Below, in pieces: positions 15,901 through 27,628 of a stretch of 64,000 bases of DNA. Source of the DNA: Rhynchonema sp. JSB1_4 (taxonomy: Eukaryota; Nematoda; Chromadorea; Monhysterida; Xyalidae); contig JASAMV010007877.1 of assembly GCA_030248065.1 (NCBI GenBank), positions 1 through 64,000 on the forward strand, given 5' to 3'. The notes below the pieces were generated by a model. The model was not told the DNA's origin and did not search any database. It worked only from the letters and a program-made list of their open reading frames with translations. Positions within the stretch are counted from its first letter, which is position 1, and every line of letters begins with the position of its first letter. A program made the translations under genes and the position numbers.

Positions 15901-16387
15901 TCATGAGTGCAATTTTTTGGCTCAAGTTACTGAATTCAAGTATTTTCACACGAAATAAACACCAAAATGCCATATTCTGCGTCTTCGGAAACATTTGGTT
16001 CGAAGAAAATTTTCTCTCAAAATTCTTCTCTCAAGCAATACTGATGTTTTGAACCGTAAGTGTCGGGTGGCGGCTGTCGGGTGTCGGGTCCGAAAAAACC
16101 CGACACCCGACATCTGGGGGTACCCGACACCCGACACCCGACACCTACACTTTTTTGGCACCCGACACCCGACACCCGACAGCCGACACCCGACATCTCT
16201 CTAACCCTAGCCGTTGACATTTTTACACCTGCAATCGTTGAACGTTATCGACCTCCGGTGTTTTCGCCTCCAGTTCATTGTTGGTGATCCCGTCGGAATA
16301 TTGTGACAGAAGGGCAACGATGTGCGATTCGAGATCGAGAGGGTCGATCACTTCAGATTTGACGAGCTGATCAGCCGCAGTCGCCAT
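12979..16387 (-). CDS. RNA polymerase III subunit RPC6 (POLR3F)
   Basis: Winged-helix subunit of the Pol III initiation heterotrimer, which contacts TFIIIB and opens promoters. Exons in transcription order: 16229-16387, 15460-15574, 14799-14994, 13646-13793, 13309-13407, 12979-13233; 323 residues against 316 in human. Family marks: EEAGNKGIWIRDIR and KKLVRSVKTV in the second winged helix, YELKPDVSLTGGAFYS, FVDLLNQQC, then the C-terminal Cys cluster CTFCPVYQDC and ISPASCQYFTDWL. The exon 4 donor is chosen for phase (GGCAGT|GTTAGT). Four independent repeat insertions swell its introns: J in intron 1, I in intron 2 abutting the donor, and a foldback plus a nested MITE pair in intron 3. All exons stay open. 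Confidence 0.94.
13836..14125. repeat. Foldback (long hairpin) element in POLR3F intron 3
   Basis: Arms of roughly 130 bp are near-perfect reverse complements around a short loop near 13960-13995. For example GCCTCACGCATTCTTACAGA at about 13866 returns as TCTGTAAGAATGCGTGAGGC at about 14072. The intron transcript could fold into a long hairpin. I could not define a target duplication. Confidence 0.8.
14145..14694. mobile_element. D-family element, interrupted by a nested MITE
   Basis: It shares with element D the GGTACTTTGCAACC / TTTCGGAGGCTGG stretch and the right end GAAACTACACTG (ending 14694). Its left end is unclear and may be joined to the foldback element. It is split at 14219 by a CTACTGTACC-family MITE. 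Confidence 0.6.
14219..14631. mobile_element. CTACTGTACC-family MITE in POLR3F intron 3
   Basis: The ends are CAGTGGTGTAGCTACCC and AGCCACACCATTG, flanked by CTTACAAC at 14211-14218 and 14632-14639. There are at least five subterminal CTACTGTACC copies. A CGCGCGCAGCGCGCG hairpin lies at about 14401, and GGGGGG/CCCC tracts lie beside the right end. Confidence 0.88.
15076..15451. mobile_element. Element I: CAGTGTAGTTCC-family MITE on a splice donor
   Basis: The ends are CAGTGTAGTTCCTGG and GGAACTACATTG, flanked by ATTCCAAC at 15068-15075 and 15452-15459. On the minus strand the right-hand duplication reads GTTGGAAT and supplies the first eight bases of POLR3F intron 2. It is related to the element at 36042-36388 through terminus and core. 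Subterminal motifs GGAACAGACGTACCC are repeated. Confidence 0.9.
15685..16209. mobile_element. Element J: TGTCGGG-array element in POLR3F intron 1
   Basis: The termini are TAGGGTTAGAG and CTCTAACCCTA. They are flanked by GCCGTTGA at 15677-15684 and 16210-16217, an exact 8-bp duplication. Both ends hold arrays of the heptamer CCCGACA (complement TGTCGGG), about 15705-15865 and 16060-16200. An AT-rich centre of about 190 bp lies between. No reading frame of note. Confidence 0.85.
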
Positions 16388-16704
16388 GTTTGTTTTCGTA
16401 TTTTGTGACTTTCTTTCTTTATTGTAGACTCGCCGCTCAAAAACTGAAATGGCAGGGTTTGCATTGCATGCACAAAAAGACTCAATTAATTTTGATTTGA
16501 CTGGATGCCTCAAATTATATCTATGGTGATTATGGGTCAGTAATTCATGTTTTTGGGAAAAACGGTATTTTTTCGGGAAAAATCGTTTTCTTTCCAAATA
16601 ACAGAAATTTTCAGTGGTACTTGAGGAATACCGATGGCAGGCAAAAACACTTCTGTATTTTTAGACCGTTTTTGGATTGTTTATTGCTCATTAAGCTTTT
16701 TTCC

Positions 16705-16911
16705 AGCAAAACGGTTCAGAAAAATCGCAAAATATGACAAAAATCAGGTAGAAATTTCAAAATTTGACCCAAAAGATTAGGGCCTGGCCGAGCCGAGCGG
16801 CCAACTCGGGCCCGGCCGGGCCGCGCACTCCGGCGAACGCTCGGGCCGGGCCGGAGATTTCGGGTATCGGGCCGGATAGGGCCGGCAAAACCCGCCCGAT
16901 TGCGACCTCTG
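16705..16911. mobile_element. Truncated GGGCC-family element
   Basis: It ends in CGATTGCGACCTCTG at 16911, preceded by degenerate GGGCC repeats and an AT-rich part resembling the right half of element C. No left terminus was seen, so it is a decayed copy. Confidence 0.6.
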
Positions 16912-18678
16912 CTGTAAAACCGTAAAAGCCTAAATACAAGGGGCTCTAATGCGTTTCCATTGTCGTTTGCTCATTCATGTTCACATTCTTTGTTATTAAC
17001 ACTGTTTTAATTTAAGGGTTTTTCCGGATCTTGTGAAGGTCTTCGCGTAAGCTTGCAGATAAAATTTGAAATTTGAAAGTATTAATTCACTGACCCCATT
17101 TTGGGGGCTGAATTAGGGGCGGCGAGGGCGGGGCTCTATTGATTCACTGACCCCGTTTCGGGGGCTGTATTTAGGCTTTTTACGGAAAATTAAATCATGA
17201 AAATAAAAGAAGAGAGAAAGAAATCGAATTTGTAAAAGTTCGCTTCGCTTAATTGTCGGTCACTGCATAAGGCCGGAAGGAAAATTCTCAAGTGCGCTTG
17301 ATGATTCTGGGGTTCCATGCGACCTCAAAATTGTCCGTCTGATCCAGATAAGATGCGGACTCTCCGCCTACTTTCCCTGTCCTAGCGGGTACATACCAAA
17401 TTGTCCTGTCCCCTTGTCCCCCTGATTTGTCTCGCTTGTCCCCCTCAAGTCCCCCTTGTCCCCACTCATGTTCCCCTTTTGTCCCCCTGATTTGTTTGCC
17501 TTTTCCCTCTCAAGTCCCCCTTTCCCCCTCGTTTATCCCGTTGGCCTCTTCATTTGCCCTCCTTGTCCCCTCATTTGTCCCCTTGGTCTCTCTCATGTCT
17601 CCCTTACTTGTCTTCCAAATCCCCTTATCCCCCACGTTTGTCTCCATCATCCCACCTTCATGTCCCCTATATCACGACGAAGAAATTGTAACATACCGAT
17701 CTCTAAAACAACGCCACAGTGGCAATATCGACAGACAGCGTTTTCCGTTGACTGATACACATTGCTGGCTCGTGGCATGTTAGCTTACCCATGCCAGATC
17801 GTAGTCGTAGTGCTTGCCCGCAAAGTTGACACGGCATTGTGTGTACATATCTTGGCCAAGAAAACGGCTAATCGTGAACACTGCGGAAGAGAGCAGTCAT
17901 CCACGGTGTATCTTTTTGCCTGATCCTGTCAATCATGATACTGCTCAAATGATGAATCGTTTTTGTTTGATTGTGTTTCGAACATCAACATGATATTTCG
18001 TATAAATATGTTATGGAGGGTGATAGTAAACTTGGTGATCGGTACCGACCAGCTATGCTGGTTAACCAATGCATTACCGCACTCCTGGACCGGCTAAGTT
18101 TGATATCGTCCACAGTCATTGCGTCTAAAACATTTCAGCATATAAATGAGAAATCGTTTCCAATAATCTTTTCAGAACCACACAAATCCTTGGAAACAAA
18201 AAATACGGTTCGCATCAAGCTTGTGTGCTGCGAGCTAGTGATCCACTCCGTTCACGGCCCCGCTGATATTATACTAACGGTCATGCGAATATGTGCTTTG
18301 TGGGCACGTGCAGCGCATGTGACGCGTGGTGGGGTTTACGGTTTCGTCCCTAAGTCTAATGCCGCGGCAGCTTGTGTTCGTTCGCACATTACGTTTACCA
18401 TTATGCCAAAAGGTTACGGCAGACCACAAGCCACTCCCTACACAAACGGTGTTTAGGTCGACTGCTGCTGGTGAAATAGTTGGTCACCTATTCCACGGAC
18501 ACCTTCATGTGCATCAAAAGGTTACTTAGCGTGGCAACGGTGGATGCGGAAGCAACGTGCGCTTCAAAAACACGTTTGGGCCCAGGGCTCGGGGGGTACA
18601 TGTAGCTTTATTCATAAACAGTCAAGTATTCAATACCTATATGTAAGTCACCATCATCACAGACATGTACCCGTTCCC
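16912..18678. other. Intergenic, with a TTGTCCCC-rich minisatellite
   Basis: About 17395-17670 is a degenerate array of TTGTCCCC/CCCTCAAGT. On the plus strand its frames read as Pro/Ser-rich open frames that I take as spurious. Near 17090-17180 the phrase CACTGACCCC...GGGGGCTG is repeated twice. No gene was recognised. Confidence 0.5.
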
Positions 18679-19857
18679 TCATCGTTTGGTGGTACCGCCA
18701 GTGACAGCGGACACCGGGCCTACTTGATTCGGCTTGACACCAAAGAACAACAGCCATTTGCGACGAACTGACGCAGACAACAAAGTGACTACGTATGGAT
18801 TTTGACATGTGAAAATTGTGAGTATGACGCCGAGAAGCATCTTGATTGTGTCGCGTGGAATCATTGGGTACACGACGATGTACACAACGAACGCGGCCGC
18901 CAGAATCACCAACGGCAGACCGAGTATCAAGCCGAGCAATGTGAAACGCCACTGAACGCCAGAGGCCGAGCTGGGCTGTTTGATCTGTGAAGTGCAGTTG
19001 GAATAAATTTGACTCTGTTCTACTAAACCGACGATCAAATCACGCACCGTTCGCCACAATATCGTACAATAAATGGCTGAAATGATTAGTGCCGGAATCA
19101 AGCCCAGTATCCCTTCAAGCAGTGTCACCAGGACAAGCTCGTTCACGTAGTGATAGTGGCGTTGGACAGACGCATTCACTGGGTATGGCCTGGTGCCTGT
19201 CTCGTTCAGTATTCGACCCGGCAGAGCGAAACTGAAAGTGGCGTGATGTTAGTAGCTTGCCGGATAGCAAAAATAAGGAGCGTAGGTCGTCATTTGTATA
19301 CAAGTGTTTTCCAACCTGTAAGTGACCGCCAGCGTCGGCGACCATACGACTGCCGGAACAATGAAACAAACTGCGACAAACTTGGCCCAATGTTTGGCCC
19401 AGAACTGAAAACAGTGAGCGAATTGCAAATAGACGGACATCATGGCGTAACATGTGATTAGATCATACTGTACTTGTTTGTGATTGATGGGTCTCATTAT
19501 GGCCGTGTAGCGATTGATCGACATGACGACGACCAACCAAGCGCTGCAGTGACTCGTCCAGCGAACAATGTAGTACAGAATTCGAGTGAATATGTAATCG
19601 TATTCAATGTACATCCGTCGAGGAAAGATGAACCAAAAATCGGTCAGAATGTAGAGCGCAATGAACGTGTTGATTGTTCCAATAATATCAACGACACCGA
19701 CGAACCGTACAATTGTGTAGAACGTGCTTTTGAACGTGTCCGTTTTGCGATATCGAAACATCATTGCCAGGAACAGAATGTAGATGGGAATGGTCAGGAT
19801 TGAGACGGTGTAGATGAACGCTTTGCTCATCAGATCAATCAAGCTGATCTCGGGCAT
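18679..19857 (-). CDS. Nematode serpentine (7TM) receptor, Srv/Srg-like
   Basis: Probable chemoreceptor or neuropeptide-type GPCR in the plasma membrane. Two exons, 19316-19857 and 18679-19231, with a short intron (19232-19315), give 364 residues. Seven hydrophobic segments are visible. TM1 is near residues 12-35. TM3 ends in SINRYTAIMRP (the DRY-equivalent is NRY). TM4 is VAVCFIVPAVVW, TM5 ILGLIPALIISAIYC, TM6 LGLPLVILAAAFVVYIVV, and TM7 ILTIFTCQNPYVVTLL with an NPY motif. ETGTRPYPVN and CTSQIKQ lie in loops. The start is the first ATG, MPEISLIDLM. Family assignment to Srv rests on the NRYTAIMRPINH motif and overall look. Confidence 0.8.
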
Positions 19858-21648
19858 CGTGCGCTTCAAGATTGCAGCACAAGGAGCTTAGAATGAAATG
19901 AAAATGCTAGTTGACGCGCAAGTTGTTTTAGCTGTCTGGGGTTGGGGACTGCTCAGCTTTTCTTTGTTTAATGTATGTATCATGCACATTAACGTGACCA
20001 GGTGGTATAGTTTCGCAAAAACTGCTGCGACCAACAATAGCTATCCATCACGATTTATACCTTGCAATATGAATTCAAATAAGGTGGGCACGTTACATCG
20101 CGTGATATCAAGCAATATGACAAAGGAACATCACCACTGCATAGTAACCTATCCTTGTCATTATGTATATTTATCGCGATGACAGACACGATCAAAGAGA
20201 TTGGGTTTGAACAATGGTTGCAGTTTTTGGCAAGTTGCCAACCATTGCTTGCGCGGAAGGCTCGCGCAGACTCTGTGCGCGGGGCACCAAGATCACTCAG
20301 ACGACACGATTTTTTCCTGAAAAGTATTACCTGAGCTGAACAAAGGTGATGTAAAGCAGCTCACACTGTGGCGGAATTAAATTCGTTTGCGACTTGAAAT
20401 AAAGCCGAGCAGGAGCAAGGATTCTCCACTCAGTTTGTCAGTAATTTCACAAACCTCAAATGATAATGGCAAATACACACAAATTGCTTTTGTTATTCAC
20501 AGTTTTGCTACCGCGTGTTCAAATTTACACTCTACGCGCATGGTTCGTTGACTCAAGGTTGCAGACCCAATTTTGTTGCAGGAAATAGAACGACCAGGGT
20601 AAACCATCTGTAGGCGCCAGGTGTTTCTACTTCGTCGTGCTCATACATACAGTATGTAGCTGGTGCTTTTCCCTGGGCAAGAAAACGCTTTCCTGGAAAA
20701 AGCACGCCCGTTTAGCACAAAAATTTACGAATCTAGTACTCCTTTCACAGCTGGTAGTGTTATACCGAGGTCTTGTACTATTTCCAGCAAAAGAATTGAG
20801 TTTGCCAACCTTGGGTAAACAGTAGAGTGCAAATTTGAAAAACTTAGTTTGCAAAACTGTGAGTAATAAAAGCATTGATGCGATTGTAGTGGACAGTTCA
20901 ACGCCATCCTTGTGCCAGCCACCAAACCGTCCGGGTGCAGTTGCATGACAATTTCAATAAAACAATACGAGGTAGGTCCCTTCAAATCAATGGCCATCAC
21001 CAGAAGCACAAGTGACGGCAAAGACCAGTCGGTGTGTGGTCAAGCGGTCCCCGTTATTTTTTGGGTTGTGGTTTGCGCCCATACAGTTTCCTTTTCACAC
21101 AAGTATACTTCCCAAATACCGCCACATTATGAAAGAAAACGTTACTATACACCATACACGACGTTTGTCTCTACGTTCGCTCCGTTCCATATTCCGCTGC
21201 CAAACATTTGTGCTTTTCGTGTCATACGAAACTCAAGGCCCCCCCCAGGGTGAATGAAGCGCGCCAGCGAGTGAGTAGTTCCTTGTTTATACTGACCGCC
21301 CATGCTTCATTGTCGGTTTAACTTTCAACTTTCTTTATCAGTTTCACCTTTACACGCCTAATGTAACTATATTTGGTTATGGTTGCCACTGATGACAATC
21401 GGGTTGAAAATTTTACGCCCATGAGTCTTGACAACGTCAAAGTTTATCAAGACACATCTAATGGCACGTTAAGCCTCTTTTATGGGCCGTTATTGTGCTG
21501 GCATGATGTTAAGAGCCTTTTGTAAAAAGTCAGTGTCACCAATAGTCTTTCGGGTTTGTTCACTTGAATCGAAAAGTTCGCCCCTCGATTTCGATTTTGG
21601 GTTATTTGCATTAATATAACGCAATCTATGCCAAATGTATGTATATAA
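19858..21648. other. Intergenic, nothing recognised
   Basis: Short AT-rich frames only. A small inverted repeat (GGCAAGTTGCC) lies near 20230. I see no exon-like conservation or RNA gene. Confidence 0.45.
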
Positions 21649-21835
21649 AGGCAAACTACGCCAACACGAGCCCGATTTCGAAGGTGCGGTGTATTCAAAA
21701 CGAATAGAAAGAGAAAATCATCATGCTCCACTTTGTATTCTTCAACGTGTAACATTTCCCAAATCAGCAGCCACGTCAGAATGTTTCACTATTCTGCCAG
21801 CTGCGAAATCGGGCTCGTGTTGGCGTAGTTTGCCT
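21649..21835. mobile_element. Element K: 187-bp long-TIR repeat
   Basis: The terminal inverted repeats of about 30 bp begin AGGCAAACTACGCCAACACG and end in its complement. A second copy (50303-50489) lies in a rootletin intron. No clear target duplication and no coding capacity. It ends 95 bp before a secreted-protein start codon. Confidence 0.8.
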
Positions 21836-21929
21836 GTACAATAGTTATGTACACATCACCTCAAATGAAGAATAACTTCTCCAACAAACTTTTCAGAAAC
21901 ATACACCAATCTTGTGAAGAAACCGAAAG

Positions 21930-22196
21930 ATGCGTTGTTTCACATGCGCCAGCGTCGTTGTTGCAGTTGTGTGCTGCGTGTTGTTGGCCAATTCCGCTCC
22001 CGTGCCCGGAGACAAGGGTGGTCATTTCGAGGTTGATGCTCTCAAGGAAAGTGATGTGGAAGGAACTTACTCGACAAACACATTTGCGACAGGGAAGGAC
22101 CGAAATTCGGAAAATATGCGAGACAACCCCGATGGCCTCGGGGGGATACATTACACGTTCAGCACGGCCGTTTTCCGGACCGCAGCACATTTGTAA
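21930..22196 (+). CDS. Small secreted protein, 88 residues
   Basis: A single-exon frame. Residues 1-23 (MRCFTCASVVVAVVCCVLLANSA) form a clear signal peptide. The mature part is polar, acidic and glycine-containing (PVPGDKGGHFEVDALKESD...), with no cysteines, so it is not a disulfide-type peptide toxin. An AATAAA directly overlaps the stop region at about 22196, as expected for a compact nematode gene. It could be a neuropeptide-like or gland-secreted protein. No dibasic pair flanks an obvious repeat. Family unknown. Confidence 0.55.
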   Translation: MRCFTCASVVVAVVCCVLLANSAPVPGDKGGHFEVDALKESDVEGTYSTNTFATGKDRNSENMRDNPDGLGGIHYTFSTAVFRTAAHL

Positions 22197-22757
22197 ATAA
22201 AAATGTTGAAAACTGATTCTTTTTGTCGCGTGTCCGAAGTGCACGATCTTTTCCTGGTCATTTTTAACTATTTTTATTTTTAGCAGTTTTTTGTAACCTT
22301 CCGAACCTATGTATATATTTATAATGATTTTTTGTCATAAAACGATATAGAACTTGAAATACACAATTTTGGATCGAAACAAACGAACAATTATTAAAGG
22401 TCAACTCAGATTACGAACATTGCCGTTGAACAAAAAATTACGTAAGACCAACTTCCAAACGCACTACTCCAAGTTTGGAAGTGTCAATTAGAGATTCAAG
22501 CGAGTTTCTAAAACAATAGATTGCAATAAACAACCGAATATAAACGCGACGATATTCACAACAATCTACCAAGTTTGAAAGCATGACGCTGAGGGTTCGT
22601 CATAGCCATGATGTAGGTAGCAAGAGCGAAAGGGCAGACTACTGACAAGGGAGGATCACAAAGTGAAACATAATTAAAAGTGTCGTTTAAATATACAAAA
22701 TTCTTCACAAAAATGAGTAAAAACAAGCGCGAATATGCCAAGAAACATGTCACTAAA
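22197..22757. other. Intergenic between convergent genes
   Basis: AT-rich 3' flanking sequence of the secreted-protein gene and of the VWA gene. No gene seen. Confidence 0.5.
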
Positions 22758-25700
22758 TTAATTTCGCCTTTGTCGTCTCTGACATTCGTCCATTCTCTGT
22801 TCGAAAATGTGCTCAAACTGAGATGCCTGTTGGCCACCGATGAACACTCGAGCCTCGTCACCGGCGACTTTGAGTAGTTCGGAACTGCAAAAAAATATTA
22901 TAGTTTTGGCAACAAGAAAAATGTTTCCTAGAACATTTTTTGCTATAAACATTATGTTTACCGCTTGTTCTCGTCAGCTAGTCCGATCGCATAAATGTCC
23001 ACATCCGGCAACGCACGTCGGATCGCTTTGGCCGGCCCTTCGGCGTCGTCTTGTGTGAAACTGAAAACATAGCGAGAACATTTTTTTAAGTCAAAATTTT
23101 AAAAAACTTTAGAAAAAACTCAAAACTACTGCACTAACCCGTCTGAAACGACGATCAGATACGTTTTCGCGTCACGTCTTCTGCCCTCCAATTCGTTGCG
23201 AGCATGCGATAGCGCACGGCCGATGTGTGTAGTGCCTGATTTAGCAAGGCCAGTGATTGATTGATTGCCGACTTGTTTTGTAGTTTTATGTTCGTTTACT
23301 GTCTGGGAATATCTTTTACTTTTCTCGAAACTACCTGTATGGTGGGATCAGTAATCTCGAAACACACAAATAAAAAAGTCACGTGACAAAGGCCAGCCGG
23401 ATCCGACCTGATCACGGAGTTTACTTTCAACACCGGGTTCATCTGAACGAGCCTGCCTCAAAAAGACGACTACACAAAAAAGTGACAAAGTTCAACCAAC
23501 CAGTGAAATGTCGAACTTTTGCGAACTCCGTTTTGACATCGCGCAACGAGCGATCGGCGAACGAGAATTCGGTTTTCTGCAAGTGCTCGCCGGCGAATTG
23601 GACGACGGCCACGCGCTGAAGGAACGTGTGAAACATCAGCCGGTCAAACCAACGCTTTTATGAGAAGGATCACAGAAACCGAGTGCTTTTTTGGAACAGA
23701 ACACAGTCTGCTGCTCTCTTTGTGATCAAAGGGCTTGGTGCTTGTGGTACGCATAACGCGTGATTCGACTCGGTTCCTGTGGTCTTGCTCTTTGGTCTGC
23801 GCTTTGCGCCCGGACCGACGTCAGAGACGAAGCGCACTAAAACACCAAAATGCTCCAGCCTACTTATAAGGTCAACTACTGAAACAGAATAGGTGCTGCC
23901 ACTGACCACTTAATGTTCAATAATGTGCACATGGTGAGTTGCTAAGGTGGAGTTATACTTTTCCATACTGGGTCTTGTGGACACGCTTACAGACAGTTTT
24001 GGACAAATTCTCGTCTTGATGAGTTACTGTATACTCGAATGAGGACAAGTATAACTCACTACGAGGACAATCTCATGCGATTCAATCAAGGTCGTGGTGA
24101 TTGTGCAACCGTTGTGCACGCCATGTACTAAGGTGGACTGCACACTCATTCTTGTATGTATACCTGGTCATCCATAGGCATCATGTGCAGTAGCTTGCTG
24201 ACGAATTCTTTCTGCTGTTCGTACTCGTCTTGTACACTACCACTGCTGTCCAACATGATCAACATATCAAGCGCACATGGACCGGCCTTCTTCGTCACCA
24301 CTGAAATTTTGGCGGATTGGGTTTCCGCCTGGATTTGGTGTCCCAAATCCTTTGGGATGGTGGGTGCGTGGAATATTCACCCTGGCGATGATCTGGTGTA
24401 CCGCCCATTAATCTATGAAGTGCATACGCTGCAGACTTTGAAGGCAGCAAACTTTGTGATCGGACCGACGCGGAAGTTTTGTTAGAGATGCATTGAAATT
24501 TACGAGTTTGGATGATGTGCGACCATATCATTCTCGAACTGTCCTGACCGCAAACAGTCACGTGACCAAGATAGCGGCAATTCGGATAGGAGTCATCACT
24601 ATGTTTCGATGTCAGCCTCAGAAAAGTTACGCCATTGTGTTACATCATCACTAGCCATTTCCAGCAATCCTTTCTGGTCTGAGTATCCTCCTCGTCTGTT
24701 CAGGCACGCTAGCGGTCATGGTCTGCACCGGTCTCGTAGTGGTTGACGTTCGCCTTGTTGTCGCAGGCCTTTTCGTGGTCGATCTTTTTGGGGCCGTGCT
24801 TTCTGTGATCGTTCTTTTCGTGGTCGTTCTTTCTGTTGTCGTCTTCTTCACCGGCGCCGTCGTCGTTGTGCTCGACTGTGTCGTTTGTTCTGATTCTTGT
24901 TCCGATGGTTCACTGCAACCGTAAAATTTCGGTTCACGATCTCAAGTCATATAAACAAAAAATTTATTCGTTTTCTTCATTAAACTTGGTGCTCGATTTA
25001 GTCTGGTTTCGATCACCGTAAGAGGTACTAATTTGTGAGCTGTTTGCGGGGGGAGCAGGACAACTTTCACGCTGCTCAAATTAGTTGCATGAGTAAATCT
25101 TATCTTGTTGTGGTTCGAAATGCCAAAGGTCACGTTACTAATAAGACTGGGCTGATAACTACCTAAGTTTGATACTGCGGGCACGGCCAATAACAACAAA
25201 TTCGTTTCCACTAAAAAAACGAAAATGTTAAAAAAAATACCTCGACTTTTCAGGTGGCGGTTGCAGGAATTTCGGGACGCTCGGTCCCTGCCCAACGCCT
25301 TGATTGGCAGATGTTTGCCCCCTTTTCGGAGTTTCCGCCTCAGGAACCAATTCAAGCAAATTGTCGTCATTATTGTCGTTGTCGAAGTTGAACTCATGCA
25401 ACAGCGCGTTCTGCTGGATACCGTGTCTGAAAATCGTATTCAGCTTTTGTTTCGATTGCAAGATGATGCGCTATCGTCTAGATGTCCCGATCTGAAGAAA
25501 ACCAAGGCTGGATATTGAGCACTTATAGATGCCGTCAAGTTTGTTATCATGCCCATCGATTGAAAGCTAATGCCCATAGAAATTAACAATCATTTGCACG
25601 TAACGTATACCACCGCTCTTTCGAGGACACTGGACGCGTTTCCGTTTGCGTCTAACTTCAAAATCTTCGTCCAATCACAGGGCATAACTTATAACCTTGA

Positions 25701-27628
25701 GCGCGTCAATCCCAGTTGTACTTCGTCATAAACTTCCGGTTCTCGTTGGTCGAAAGTGCCGAGAATTCGGGCGAATTCGGCCGAGCTCAACTCGAGGTTG
25801 TCGAAATGACGAACGGAATTGTCGGACAGCGAGCTCGGCGATGGACACACGCGCGATAGCTCGACCTGGCAGATTGCGAGTGGATTATCAATATTTTACA
25901 TTTTTTTGCTCGAAACTGTAGAATGGGCCAGCGTCAGTTGTAATATTTTTAGTGAGGCTGCATGGTATAAATGTCTGGAATTTATTCGTGCTGTAAAAGT
26001 CACATGGGCTATGATGATTTCAATTGAAATTTCTGGTGCTTCACAGACGGGTATACCTAAACATCAAAACTTTTGTCAACCCCAGAGACTGGCTCACCTC
26101 TCTTTCAAGCGTCAGAATTAAATCGCTCAGTTGATTCGCTCGGAACACATTCGATTGACCACGTGCGATACCTATGCACGGGCGATGCTTCATTTTTGTC
26201 AAATGTTATCAGATAAATCTAGTCATTGTGTGCTGTATTCAATAAACAAGCACGATTTCATCACAAGGCACCAACTCAAAATCTCCGGCAAGTACGCATC
26301 ATGAGCGAGTGCCACAGCGTAAATGGTCACTCCAAGATCGTGCAGGCGATCGGCCATATCGATTGGGTTATCGATACTCAGGCCATCGGACATAACCACC
26401 ACAATCTGAATGGATGGGTGATGTTTCACACAGAGGCTTTTAAAATGCTTGTTCCAAGATTGGACAAGTTGTCAGTTTCTCAGCCTGCTTTTGCCAGACG
26501 GCCGGTGCTCTATAATTACTCTTCAGTGCGATTGTATCACATAACCTCGACCGCAGCGTAGAGACAGATTGCTATTGTCTGCCAGTGAAGGTGAATTAAG
26601 AATCGCACTGTGGTGCTTTCGCTGTTAGAGAAAATGGTCAATTTTTCAGACCAACCTTATTGGCCGCGTCCCGTCCACCCCTGTCTGGTCTGAACAGCTC
26701 AATCTGGGCGCGTTTCAATGCGGCTGCCGTTCTTGTGACTCCTGTTTTGTGATGAACTATACGTAGGTACGTAATCGTACGCACTTCTTATTGTTCTCTA
26801 TGATGTCTCCTCACCTGAACGATGCTGTATGTTTGCCAAATGCGAGAGAATGTTGCGTTTGACCGGATAGGTGCTCAGCGCGAACTCGGTAAATGGGAAA
26901 CCGGCGTACTGCACGACCGAGACCCGGACCTGCGATGGAAATCAGATGAGAAATGCAAAAATTAATGTTTTTTGAATTAAAAACGAAACCTCATTTCTAG
27001 CAATCGGCAAATTCGCGACGATTTCCTGAGTCCATCGTTTGTGCTCTGAGTAGATTCGTTCCTGGCTGCCGGATGAGTCGATCAGAATGACAAGGTCCAT
27101 TGTTGGGGGGCAATCTGTGCAAAATGGGCAGATGTTTTCAGTTGTTTGTTGCTTGATTTTGATTAGAAGAACAGGAGATGGGCTAAGATTATACAGTACG
27201 TAACCTTCCAATCCAAGCAACATGATAACAAATAATAGTGCACAGAGGGAGAAGGGCATCAAACTTGGTGTGATTGCGGCGCGGTCTAAGGTTTGTGAGA
27301 ACGACCACCAAAGCCACCCATACATTTGAATGGTTGGGTTTCACAATGTTTTTAGTTTTCGACAGCTTTGGGATTGATACCGGACGTTACCATTGAAGTT
27401 ACCTATGTACATAGCTCTGTAAACTTTATGCCAATCAAATTATTTTCAAACGAAAAGTGCAATAAAATGCACGACCTTGCGTGACTTCCGGCTGACGTTC
27501 ATCGGACTCCAATGGTCCGTCCCCTGATCCTTCAATGAAATTGCCAGGCCCGTCTCCACTGCCTTCGAAAAAGTCCTCGTGTTGTTGAGCTAATGCATCG
27601 GTGCAGAGCAGCACTACGGCGAATAGAG
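22758..27628 (-). CDS. Secreted protein with two VWA domains (5' exon missing)
   Basis: Probable extracellular-matrix or cuticle adhesion protein. Exons: 27476-27628, 26990-27114, 26815-26929, 26656-26741, 26276-26405, 26098-26171, 25696-25865, 25241-25426, about 24708-24912, 24164-24328, 23501-23615, 23139-23235, 22962-23060, 22758-22884. Phases agree throughout; about 615 residues. The first exon seen begins mid signal peptide (ALFAVVLLCTDALA), so a short start exon lies upstream, not placed. Then an acidic EGSGDGP repeat. VWA1 has the metal site DLVILIDSSGS and IVVVMSDG. A linker ends in a Thr/Lys/Arg-rich mucin-like exon (TTTTAPVKKTTTERTTT). VWA2 has DMLIMLDSSGS and LIVVSDG. The donor of the Thr-rich exon is uncertain: I used AGC|GTGCCT because the frame meets a stop soon after. 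The two VWA domains share an intron position. Confidence 0.85.

Noticed and set aside
15685..16209. CRISPR-like array of short repeats
   Set aside because: The heptamer is contiguous without unique spacers, and the region is a eukaryotic transposon in an intron.
17427..17783. Ser/Pro-rich frames on the plus strand
   Set aside because: Low-complexity translation of the TTGTCCCC array; no signal or splice support.
24718..24924. Val/Leu-rich plus-strand frame that looks like a membrane protein
   Set aside because: It is the antisense of the Thr/Lys/Arg-rich exon of the VWA gene.
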